NCBI RefSeq assembly: GCF_048771995.1
Contig: NC_133025.1
Span: 1,798,001 to 1,862,000 of the forward strand
DNA from: Taeniopygia guttata
Taxonomy: Eukaryota > Chordata > Aves > Passeriformes > Estrildidae
Length of the DNA: 64,000 nucleotides
Reading direction: 5' to 3'
The notes beneath the pieces are model-generated. The model worked only from the letters and a program-made list of their open reading frames with translations. It searched no databases and was not told the DNA's origin. The position numbers were made by a program, and so were the translations under genes. How positions within the stretch are numbered: the first letter of the stretch is position 1; the number at the start of each line of letters is the position of its first letter. Below, in pieces: positions 34,201 to 46,200 of the stretch.

Positions 34201-37200
34201 AAATGCTTATTTAGGATTATTTAGGTTCACTAGCTGAATGTGTGGCTTTGCACCTGCATTCACCACCAGCCCTGAGCTGGCTAAAACCTCCAAGCCAGAC
34301 CAAAAATCAATGAATTAAAGATCTTGTTGATTAAAGAGTAATTAACTATAGAGGAAATGGGGGAATGTATCTCAACCTGCCAAAATTCAAGTGTCCAGTG
34401 CAACCAGTTCACCACCACGGTCACCACTAACCCTTATCCCCAGGTGCCACATCCACATGGTTTTGAACTCTTCCAAGGGATGGTGACTCCATCACTGCCA
34501 TGGGCAGCTGTGCCAGTGCTTTATAACCCTTTCTGGGGAAAAAAATATTCCTAAACCCAGTCCAGACCTCCCTCAAAGACTGACTTAAAGAGCTGGAACC
34601 CTGCTGTTGCTGGGCTACACCTGCTGCCATCCCTGCTCTACCCCAATGCTGTGTCATGGCTTGAGCCTGTTGGTCCTGTCAGTTCTGCTACTCCTGTCCT
34701 TTCCTCAGTTTCCCTTTTCCCTCTTCTATCCCACCAGGAATTGGCCTTGGGACCCCTTCCCTTTTCCCTTCCCTTCCCATTTCTCTTCCTTTTTCCCTTC
34801 TCTCACCTTGCAAACCCTGTGCCCAGACCTGGCCATGTCCTCAGTGTCCCTTTGTGTCCCAACACAGAATTTTCCTCCCTCCCAGCCATTCCCTGCCCGC
34901 TCCCACCCCTTCCAAAGGGTCACATTTGTGATTCCAGCAGCTGGGAAAGCTTCACTCCTGCCTTACCCTAATGAAGAGAGAGGAGAGCATGGTGGCAGCT
35001 GTGACTGCAGAACGCGGGGAAGTGACGAGCAGTGACTCCAGCAGCACCAGCCAGCCCTGGGATCAGCAATTCCCGAGCTGATAAGGGGCTCTGAGGCTCT
35101 GCAGGTCCTAATGAGATCTGACTGACAGGGCAAAGCAATCTGCTGGGAAGATGCTGCCTCCTGTGAAAAAGGCAGGACGTTTTTCCTAATTGCTGCCATT
35201 TGCAGGTGGGAGCCAGGCAATAGAGATGCCTCTCCAGCTGACAATCCCATATTTACCTTTCCTTCAGCTGCAGACAAACGCCTGGGATGGCTCCTCCTGA
35301 CACACTGATGGTTCTTCCTTTTATTTTTTATTTTGTCCTCACTTTTTTTTGTGTGTGTCACACAAATTCCCTTCTTAAATAATCTGTCCTTTCCCTTAAA
35401 GCTGCTTGTTGGGAATTTCATCAGAAACTCCCAGAACAGGATCCAGCACAGAAACCACCTTTAAGCACGGGAGAAAAAAGCAGTTTCTAACCCAAATAGG
35501 AGATCCAAGGTCCTATGGGAGAGCTCAGACATGGGGTTCACATTCCCATACACCCACAGTGGGATCTGTTCCCATGGGATGGCTCTGGATGTTTGCTCAA
35601 GCTCAGTCTGAGGGTTGGGCTCTTCTCCCATGCTGACAAAACAAGAGGGAACAACCTCAAGTTCCAGGAGATGTTTAAGTTGGGTGTCAGGGAAAGTTTC
35701 TTCCCCAAAAGGGTTTTCCAGCCTTGGTGGAGTCCCCATGCCTGGAGGGATTTCAGAGCTGTGTGGATGTGGCACTTGGGGACAGCTCAGGGGTGGCCTT
35801 GGCAGTGACAGGTAAAGGATTGGGCTCGATGATCTTAGAGGGCTTTTCCAACCCAAATGATTCCCTGATTCCAAACAAAGATGATCCACTGAAGCCCATT
35901 CCTTGTGCTGGGAGGTGCCACTCTTGGCTACTCCAAAGCAAAAAAAACCCTTTTAATTAAGGAAAACCAATGTAATTCCCTCTTCTTCCTTGCCTGGATT
36001 CCACTGAATCCCATTTCCAGTTCCACTGGATCCCATTTCCATCCCTGCACGCTGCTGCCTCTGCTGTCTCCAGCCCAACTCCTCGTGTTTTGCTCGATGG
36101 GATTTCCAGAGCTTGGAGCTGTGGAAGTGCAGGGAATCAGGGGAAGGTCCTTGGATGGGACAGAGAGGAGAGGATTTGCTGGAATGTTCCTACAGAAGTT
36201 TTAGGGCAAGCCCACAAAGCTGCTCTCTGTGCACACAAAATCCAAAATCCTGCTAAAGCCAGTGGTGGATCCACACAGAGAGGCTTTACCTGGACCTAAA
36301 AATGAGCTTTCACACTCAACCTCATATTTCTGTGGGATGAAAAACTCTGCAGAACCTGGACACCGTCTGGATCTGCAGTTTTGGCCTCCTGATCCAGACT
36401 TTAGACCTGGTCTAAGACTCTGCAGCCTGGGGGGGGCCTGTGGGGAAAGCCCTGTGGCCTCTTCCCAGCCAAAACCTCTTCCCAACAAAATGTCTTCTGT
36501 GTTTCCTGTGGAAAATGAAGTGCAGGGAGAAACTGAAGTCCCCTGCAAGGCTGGGAACTGGCAGAACCCCTTGTCCCACCCCTTGAACCCCACCCAACGT
36601 GTCCTGGGTGGGTTTCCCAAGGATCCAGAGTCTGTGGAGAGCTCATCCCACCCCACTGCTGACCATGGACCGCGTTGGTTTTCTCCCTATTTTGGTGCCA
36701 CCACCCACAACCCAAATTCTGTGCAAATAAGCAAATATTGACGAGTTCTCCACGATTTCCCAGAGATGATGATAGTGGCCACCAGGACTGACAGGTCCAG
36801 GATGTGCTTTCAAACCCTGGCCTGAAAAAAACAATGCCCACCTCACATTCCACAGGCCTGGATAAACAAAATGATCCAATTCCAGCTGGGCAAGCAGAGT
36901 TTCCTGAACTCAGACCTCCTATTAAAGCACTTCTACATTGGCTGGTGGCAAAGCATCGTCACCGAGGCCAAAATCACTAAAGGTGGAAAATAAGAAGGAA
37001 AAAACTTCCAGCAAGAAAAATCCCTTGCCTTTAATTACCATTAGCAATGCAGCATGACAGAGGGAGATAAACACACAGGCACCTACACAAATAAGGAGCT
37101 TGGGAACACAAAGTAATTACTTTGATTTTTTTTTTTCTCCCCCCTCCACAGACATTCAAAACTTATTAGTCTCCAGAAAGCACATATCAGCAAAAGACTG

Positions 37201-40200
37201 TCACCTCGGGGATAAATGAGGGATTTGTTTGTAACTCATTTCCAGGAGAATATGTCCTGATGGTTTTAAGGCAGAGGAGGAACGTGCTCCTCTGGCCAAA
37301 ACAGACTTCTTAAAAATGTTTATTCCCACTTTCCCTGGAAATGGGAACGCCAGGTTTCTGCTGGCTGAGAAGTTCACCCCATTGATTGTTTCTCTAACAC
37401 GCCACGAAGCGAGTGAGGAAAAGTCAATGAAGCCTCTCTGTTTTTCAGTCCATTTCCAGTTTAGGAAAATTGAATTAATCTCTTTACTCGGAGCAGCTCA
37501 GACATCCCCGTCCAGGCAATGAAAATCATTGCAGAGGCCACCAAACCCTCTCTCTTTAAAGGTTACAGAGCGAAGATTAAAAGCGCCTCGGGGAAGGGAT
37601 GAAAAGCCTGATCAAAATAAAACATTGAGTCAACACTGAGCAGGACTGGTGCCTTGCAGAGCCTGCTGATGTTTTCAGATGATTCCTTCTGGCTCTTGGA
37701 GTGATCCCCAAGGAGAATGGGTGCTCTGTGACCTCCCACATCCAGGGGAGAGGAGTGCTGTGTGAATTTAGCCTCTAATCCACTTACTCTGGGGTTGCTA
37801 CGGGGTGTAAAGCCTCAAGGGTTGTCCTGGGGAGGAATATTTGAGGGCAGCCCTGAGGAGAAGGACTGAGCACATCCATGGAGAAGAGCAGGGTTTCCTC
37901 AGAGCAGAGTCACATCTTCCAAAGTCTCCAAAATATTCCAAAATCTCCTCTCCATCCTGTGCTGAGAAATTTCAGCAAAGGACTTGGCCACGCCCCAGCT
38001 TCCAGGAGCTCCTGAAGGACAGGAAAAGCTGGAAGTTTGGGAAACCTGAAAAGGCCAAAGGATCTGGGGAAGGGACCAGGAAAAGCTGAGGGAGCTGGGA
38101 AGGGGCTGAGCTGGAAAAAAGGAGGCTCAGGGGGGACCTTGTGGCTCTGCACAAGTCCCTGCCAGGAGGGGACAGTCGGGGGGTCGGGCTGTGCTCCAGG
38201 GAACGGACAGGAGGAGAGGGAATGGCCTCAGGATGAGCCAGGGGAGGATTTTGGGAAAATCCCTTCCCAAAAAGGCTGCCCAGGGCAGTGCTGGAGTCCC
38301 CATTCCTGGAGAGGTTTAAAATCCATGTGGATGTGGCACTTGGGGACGTGGAGCACCGGTGGCCTTGGCAGTGCTGCACTCAATGATCTTAGAGGGCTTC
38401 TCCAACCCAAACAATTCCATGATTCCAAATGTCCTGAAAGCAGGGAGGCACCCCAAGGAATGCTCTGAAGGCACAGATTGGTGCCATCCTAAAACCCCTG
38501 GCAGCTGCAGATTTAACTGGGAATGAAACCCATGGATGGGTGATTTGCTCCGGGAATTTCAACAATCCCATAAAAAGGTGGATCCCTGGGATGCCCCCAT
38601 CTGGGGAAGGGACACACAGGGACCCTCTGATCCCCTAAATCCCCCCTGGGAAGCAGAAGGAGGAAGGTGAGGATGAAGCCATCAAGCTGAGGGATGGTTT
38701 TTAATGCTCTGCGATCGGGATTTTTGGTTAATGCAGTGCAAATGCTAATTACAGCTAATTAAACCTGCACTGAGATCAAAGCTCAGCGGAAACTACAGGG
38801 GGGAGCAAACAAGGCGGAAAAGAAAGGGACAGAAAATACGGATTTTGTTGTAAGCCAGTCCTTAATTGAAAACGAAAGCAGCTTTGTTAATTAAAAGCTG
38901 CAAGCCCAAACGAGGACACGCTCCAGACACAGGAGCCCAATCCGTGATGGAGACAGCACAACTTTCCCACAGTCAGCAGAGGGAAGCTTTTCCTCCAGAG
39001 CCTGCTCTGGCCCTCATCCCCTGGAGGGAAGGGACTTCCTGGCATGCAGACTGTGAAGATTTGGGGATTTTTACCTTTCACAACTCAGCTATGAAGTGGG
39101 GGAATAGAGTGCCCTGTGTCTACTCAGCTAAATGTGGAGTTTACTCAAACTGAATCATCTTAAACACCCCAAATTCAGACCTGGCTTGAGGGCAGCCCCA
39201 AGGAGAACATCTGAGATACTTCCCTCACCCACAGGCAGCAGGGAATCATCTCAGGAGCTCTGCAGGGACACCTGGCTCTGAACAAAGGGATCCAGGTCAG
39301 GATTTGCTGGACCTGATGCTCTCCACATACAAATCGAGCTCAAAGATGGCTCTCAGAGGAGGATTCCCTCCACCCTCAGGAACCTGGGCACCCAGGCACC
39401 ACCACAGTATTTATGGAGAGTAAAATCAGACAGAGAAATGAGATTTGGCAATGAAAAGTCTTCCTGCAGAGCACGGGGATGACGGAATGCTTTCCTTTCC
39501 CTCGGCAGCTCCCAGCAGATGGCAGCAGGTCATTGCTGATCCCTGCAGCCTGGGACGGCTTTGTGCAGCAGGGAACAGCACAAATCTGGGGATAATCCAA
39601 CAAAAAACCGCCCCATTCTGGCGGGACAGGAGCCCTGAGCGCCGAGGATGCAAAACTGGCAGCACAGCCCTGGTACCCAGCCCGGGTCTGACGTGGGGTT
39701 GATAAAAGCTCAAGCTCCAGCTGCATCCTCCATCCTAAACCTTCCTCCATCCTCCATCCTCCACCTTCCCATCCTCCATCCTAAACCTTCCTCCATCCTC
39801 CATCCTAAACCTTCCTCCATCCTCCATCCTCCACCTTCCCATCCTCCCCTTGCACAGGATCCTGGAATGGTTTGGGTGAGAAGGGACTTTGAGGATCATC
39901 CAGTGCCACCCCGTGCCACTGTCAGGGACACATGGACATCTTCCAGGGTGCTCCAAGCCCTGTCCAACCTGTCCTTGGAAAAAAAAAAAGGGTTTTGAGT
40001 GATGGGAGCTTTCCCCAGCCCCACTGAGGGGCTGGAGCAGGTCCAGAATCAGGGACAGGAGGAGAGGGAATGGCCTCAGGCTGGGCCAGGGGGGATTTTG
40101 GGGAAATTCCTTCTCCATATGAGTTGTTAAACATTGGAAGGAGATGCCCAGGGAGCTTTGGATGCCCATACCCCTGGAAATGTCCTAGCCAATACCCCTG

Positions 40201-43200
40201 GAAATGTCCCAGCCAATACCCCTGGAATGTCCCAGCCAATATCTCTGGAATGTCCCAGCCAATACCCCTGGAATGTCCCAGCCAATATCCCTGGAATGTC
40301 CCAGCCAATATCCCTGGAATGTCCCAGCCAATATCCCTGGAATGTCCCAGCCAATACCCCTGGAATGTCCCAGCCAATATCCCTGGAATGTCCCAGCCAA
40401 TACCCCTGGAAATGTCCCTGGAAATGTCCCAGCCAATACCCCTGGTATTGTCATCAACATCAGGAAAAGATTCTGGTCCCTGCAGGAGGGGGAACAACTG
40501 GAATGGCAGCAGGAGGAAAGCTCCAACTCACTCCAGGGGTGTTCCCACCCCTGGATCCCTCTGCTGCCACCACCTGAGGCAGGAGGAGACTGAGAGCCAG
40601 GGACAATGACAGCACTGCTCAGAAACCTTCATTTCCGAGGTCACAGTGACACTTGTTAGAGAAAATGTTCCCATTTCATCCCTGCTCTCTCTGTTCCCTT
40701 TGCAACCACCTCAGTTCACTCTCCAGAACACTCAGTGCTAACACTTGGATGACTCAGAAAGTTGCTTTTTTTTTTTCACTGATTTTTTTATTTGAGGCTG
40801 AGTCTGAAGCAGAATCCTCACCCTTTGTGACTGCCTCTGGTGAAATCTTCATAAATTCTCAGAGAATTTTGGGTGGGGATAGAGGGAGAGGAGGAAAGAA
40901 GACACAAGGGGAAGGACCTGAGTAGGAATTCAGATTTGAAGCTTTTTTCCCTTTCGTGCCACAAATCTAATTCTGGGTGTGAAACTCTGGTAATTTGGAG
41001 GTATTTGGAAGTCATGCTCAGTCCCTGACTTTGCAGCACATGCCTGGATATTCCACAGGGAGAAAATCCTGCTTTTTCCTTAATAAAGCAGTGGAAGCCC
41101 CAACAACCTCCTGCATTTCTGCTGGCCTAGATATTGAACACACACAGGAGTGAAAAACCTATTAATATTTGCAGGAAATTTAGCAAATGCCACAAATCCT
41201 TTGTGACACCTCAGCAGTCAGAACCAGCCTTTCTCTTGGTGGAAAAACTCACACCACTTGGCAATTTAATTTTTTTTTTCCAGTGGAAACATGCTCCAGC
41301 TCTGCCCTGTGATGCTCTGCTGAGACTTTCCCTGCCTTGAACTGAGAATCTGAAAGCAAAACTCATTTAAAACACATTTTCCCCTTGCCATGGGACTGCT
41401 CCCAAAGCAGCAAATGCTGCTGTTGTCACCTGCAGGTTTACAGAGCTTTGGAAAAAATGGGATTTAAACAGCAAAAGCCTCACCAGGACCAACAAGTGTT
41501 ACCTGGGCTTGCTGAGAATTCTCCACATGATTTTGGCTTCAGAGGAGAAAGGGTTTCCCCTTCCAGCTTCCCTGGCTGGGATTTCTACTGCCTGAAGTCA
41601 CTGAGCAGAGGAGAAAGAGATGCCCAGGGTTCTCAGAGGCCTCTAAAAAGCCTTGAAGACCATATCAGAAGTGATAAATAAAAAAAAAAGCAAAAAATCA
41701 AAATCACAACGCTCAGGAAAACCTTAAAAAACTTTTGGTCCTTTCTCAACTGGTCTGGTTTTTCCCACCAACTGATTTCAAACAGGTTCACTTGGAGACA
41801 AGGGACCTGCTCCAGAATTCAGATTTAAGGCATGGAGAGAGGGGCTGTGTGGAGATTGATTGTTAATTGTGGCTAATTGCTGCTGGAAACCTCAGGGTCA
41901 TGGACACAGAAATATCCAGGTAGGGCTGGGAGCCTCCTGCCCCACTCACAACCTCCAGTTCCCTGGAGAAGTGAAGCAGGGAGGGAATTTATCCCTGGAT
42001 TTCTCCATCAGCTCTGCCACTGCTCCTGTACATAAAATAAAATAAAAAAATCTACTTTATCTTGGAAAAAAAAGGCCAAACTGAGAGTTATCCACTGCAC
42101 AGAGCATTTACAGATTCCTGCCTGAGCCGTATCACAGAGGCACAAATCACTTTTATCCCAGCCTGATGTTGTTTTATGCTTTCTGGAGGGGAGCTGTTAT
42201 GTTTATTTAATCGTTTGAGTAGATCTGGGTACCGTGGAGTCCCTGGGGTGACGTGAGAACCTCGCTCAGGTGATTGTGAATTCAGGTGAGCAGGGCAGGG
42301 CTTGGATGCACCAGAGCCTCGTTTATGTCAAAGGAGAATCTGGGTAATAAACATTTAAACATTCAGGAGTCCTCTGAAGAACTAAACAATCAAACAGAGC
42401 ATGGAATTACACCCCAGAAGAAAAGAGGGAAGTGATGAAGCTGTGAAAGGAATAAAATAAATGTTGCTGAATTGATTTGATGGGAAGAATTCTGCACAAA
42501 GCTGATGTGGCAGGGTGGGGGTCAGGCTCTGCCCCCAAGGAACAAGGGACAGGACACAAGGAAATGGCCTCAAATCATGCCAGAGGAGGTTAGGGTTGGA
42601 TATCAGGAAAATTCTTTCCCTACAGGACAGTCATTCAAGAAAGAAAATATTACATTTGGGAAGTTTATTCCTTGCAGAGTTTCTAATGGCTCTTCCTCCC
42701 TCCCCCTCCTGCAGGCCTCAGCATCCACCACTTCCCCATGCCAATGCTGACCTGAAGAAATGAATTCAGTGATGATCCATGCCCAGAAAAGATCCCAAAC
42801 TCAGTCACACTCCTCATCCAGGGAGTTCCGACCTCCCTCTGAATTCAGCCTCCAGCAGCAGTGGCCAAGCGATGGCACCAAGAGTTTGTGGTGGGTCAGA
42901 TCCAAGTTTCACACAAACCTCTCTCGTTTGACCCCATTCCTCCATTTCCAAGTTCCAGACCTTTCCTCTGGCAGCTCCTGGGCTCAGCTGTCCCCTCCTG
43001 ACCTGGACAGGATCAGCTGAGGAGCTCCCTGAGTCCAGCTGCCAAAACCACTGCTCAGGGCTCGCCTTCACCTGCTTATCCCTCAATCTTTGAGTGAAGA
43101 AACCCCAGAATGTGGGAGAGGTTTGCATGGGGTCTGTCACACCCAGTTTTGGGGTTATTTTGGGTTTATTTTGCTGTTCCTGCTATTTCGAGGTAACAGA

Positions 43201-46200
43201 ACTCGAGGGAGATGTCCCTTCAAGCCAACCTGGATCTGGTGACCCTGAGCCTTCAACAAACCAAAATATTTCTCACCTGGGAATAAATCCAAGCCCCAGT
43301 TTCATCCTGTTTAAATTCTACCCACCACCTTTGGAAACTTTTCCCTGCTTGGGTTTTGGTCTTGGAGAAGCCCCAAGGAAGCGCCAACAACTATTTTGAG
43401 GTAACAGAACTCGAGGGAGATGTCCCTTCAAGTCAACCTGGATCTGGTGACCCTGAGCCTTCAACAAACCAAAATATTTCTCACCTGGGAATAAATCCAA
43501 GCCCCAGTTTCATCCTGTTTAAATTCTACCCACCACCTTTGGAAACTTTTCCCTGCTTGGGTTTTGGTCTTGGAGAAGCCCCAAGGAAGCGCCAACAAGC
43601 GCAGACACTTTGTTGGGACCTCACATCAGCCTCAACTGATCCACCTTTGGATTTGATGACCTTGGAGATCTTCCCAAACCTTAACAACCCCCCCGATTCC
43701 ATGACTCCACGTCCCTCTGAACGCTGTCCAACCAAAGGAAAGCCAAAATTGCCACCAGCACCTCCAGTGGTTGAACTTGCCGCTCGCCTGGGCCACCTGA
43801 GGCTTTTGGAAGGAGCCACCTCAGCTCCTGTGGGCACCAGGAGAGCGACAAAGGCCGAGGTTTGCGCTCACCTGGCGAAGTCCAGGTCGGCCTCCCGGGA
43901 CATGGTGATGTTGGTCAGGTTCTGCTGCAGGATGAAGATGTTCCTGCACATCTTCTTGATGCCCGACTCGCTGATGCGCTTGAAGTAGTGAGCGCCGTTG
44001 ATGAGGATGCAGGAGATGAGGTGGCCCAAGCCTGCGAGGGGGGAAGAGATTTAGTGCCAATAATTCATGGTAAAAACCCCAAAGTGAGCACTGTTAAGTG
44101 GTGCCTGGGAGCTGGATCAAGGGATAATTGGATTTTACCTGGAAACCCTCAGTAACCTTCATGGTGCAGTTTAGGATTTTGACCTCCTTAGTAAAAACAC
44201 AAAACTGCCCCAAAACTTAAGAGCTGTGTTATCACAACCACTGATCTTTAGTGAGGCTTTGCATAATGTCCCTTCCAGTCTCTCTCCCTGTCTGGGCAGA
44301 GCAATGGGTCATGCAGCTCCTGTAAAACCACAGGATTTTTATTTTTATCCAGGGTGGGGCTTTCCCTGTTTCTCTTGGTAAATTCAGTCTCCAGGAGCAG
44401 GAATGAGCAGCATTCCAATGCCCCTGATGTACAACCCCTCTCTGATCAGTCCTGAACAGTTTCCTGGGTCTGAAGGATGTCAGAAGGGCACAGCTGGGGG
44501 CTAAGGCACCCCCAAAACGATGCATCCACTCGTGCCACATTATAAAGAGCAAGAACCCAGCCTGATTTACACTGCTCAGGTCTGGGCAAGCCCAGAGGGC
44601 AATTAAAAGTTTAAATCAAGGATTTAGTTCATGTACAGGGAGCCAGTGTGGGAAATCTGTAAATCCCAGACCCGGGTTTAAGAGGTGCCTGTGCTTAAGG
44701 AGGACCATGAGTATGAATTTAAACTTCCACAGGATGTGAATGGTCCCCATGGCTCTGTGTGGAGTCATTTCCCTCTTCTTGAACAAACAGGGAATCACAG
44801 AATCCCAGGATGGTTTGGGTGGGAGGGGACCTTAAATCCCATACAGTTCCAATCCCATGGCAGGGACACCTCCCACTGTCCCAGGCTGCTCCAGCCCCAG
44901 TGTCCAGCCTGGCCTTGGACATTCCAGGGATCCAGGGGCAGCCCCAGCTGCTCTGGCAATCCCAGCCCAGCCAGGAATTCCTCATTCCCAAGATCCCATC
45001 CATGGCTGCCCTCTGGCAGTGGGAGCCATTCCCTGTGTCCTGTCCCTGCAGGCCTTGTCCCCAGTCCCTCTGCAGCTCTCCTGGAGCCCCTGGAATGTTC
45101 TGGAAGCTCTCCCTGGATCCTCCTCCTCTCCAGCAGAGCTCCCCCAGCTCTCCCACGTGGTTCTCACTCATCGATGCTCTGTAGGTGACAGCAGCACCTC
45201 AGTCTGCTTCACCCCTGAAAGGAACCCCGTGGAGCTTTGGGATGAGAATGGAAAACCCTTTATGGAGGAAAGCTTTGGAAGTGCCTGACCTTCGAAGATG
45301 TACTGGAACTTGTGCTGCTGCAGGCTGGCACTCATGGCCTCCTCGATGGCGCTGATGTCCTTGTTGAGCCGCACCACCAGCGGGTCGTAGTCCATGCTCT
45401 CCACGTTGGCCACGATGGCATAATTCCCTTGTTTGGCCAGAGGGATCAGGTAGTGGAAGCAGTGAACCCTGTGAGGCACGAGGGAGGGACATCACAATGC
45501 AACAACCCCCACTTTAAAGTATTTTAGGGATGCAAAGTGGTTTTTCCCTTCCTCAAGCTGGTGAAAAAGTAACTTGGTGAGATGGGTGGTGATGTCTGTG
45601 TTAAAGGCATCCTCCTCTGGTCGTTGTCCCATCTTCAGGGATGGATCCAACAGATCCTTGGTGACAGATCTGACCTCCATCATCTGGCTGAATTTTCCCA
45701 AGATTCCCCAACTTCCCGTACAATACCAGTTCTCCAACAAGAAACCCTTCCATGGAAACCTCATAAAAGGGATAACTGGCAGGACCAGCGAGCCAGGGCT
45801 CATGGAATGACCATTAAAATTCCATTATTGTGCCTATTCCCAAGCACTTCACACTACTGCAACTCCTTCCTCTTCACCAATGTGCTCAACCATCATCCTT
45901 CCATGGAAGGAGAAATTCCATCCCAACTTTACCCCCTCCATGGAAGGAGAAATTCCATGCACTTAAATCCCAACTTGCCCCCCTCCATGAAAGGAGAAAC
46001 TCCAGTTTAATCCCCTCTTAGGACTCTGCAAAAAAACTGTAATTAAATTGTTTCTCTCAAAGCCAGAGAGGAAAGTGTCCAGAAAAATCCACAGCAGAGC
46101 TCCTTCTGCTTTCGTAGTCACTCAGGAGGAACAGGGTTGGGTTCTACTTGCACCAGGAGAGGTTTAGGTTGGATTTTAGGAAAAATTCCTTCATGGAAAG

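Noticed and set aside
39922..40609. Open frames on both strands ([22 protein letters not shown])
   Set aside because: Translation of the 23-bp CR1-derived array.
43821..44060. 79-residue minus-strand open frame over the EXOC4 exon
   Set aside because: Wrong frame. The EXOC4 frame ([17 protein letters not shown]) is supported by phases of both neighbouring exons.
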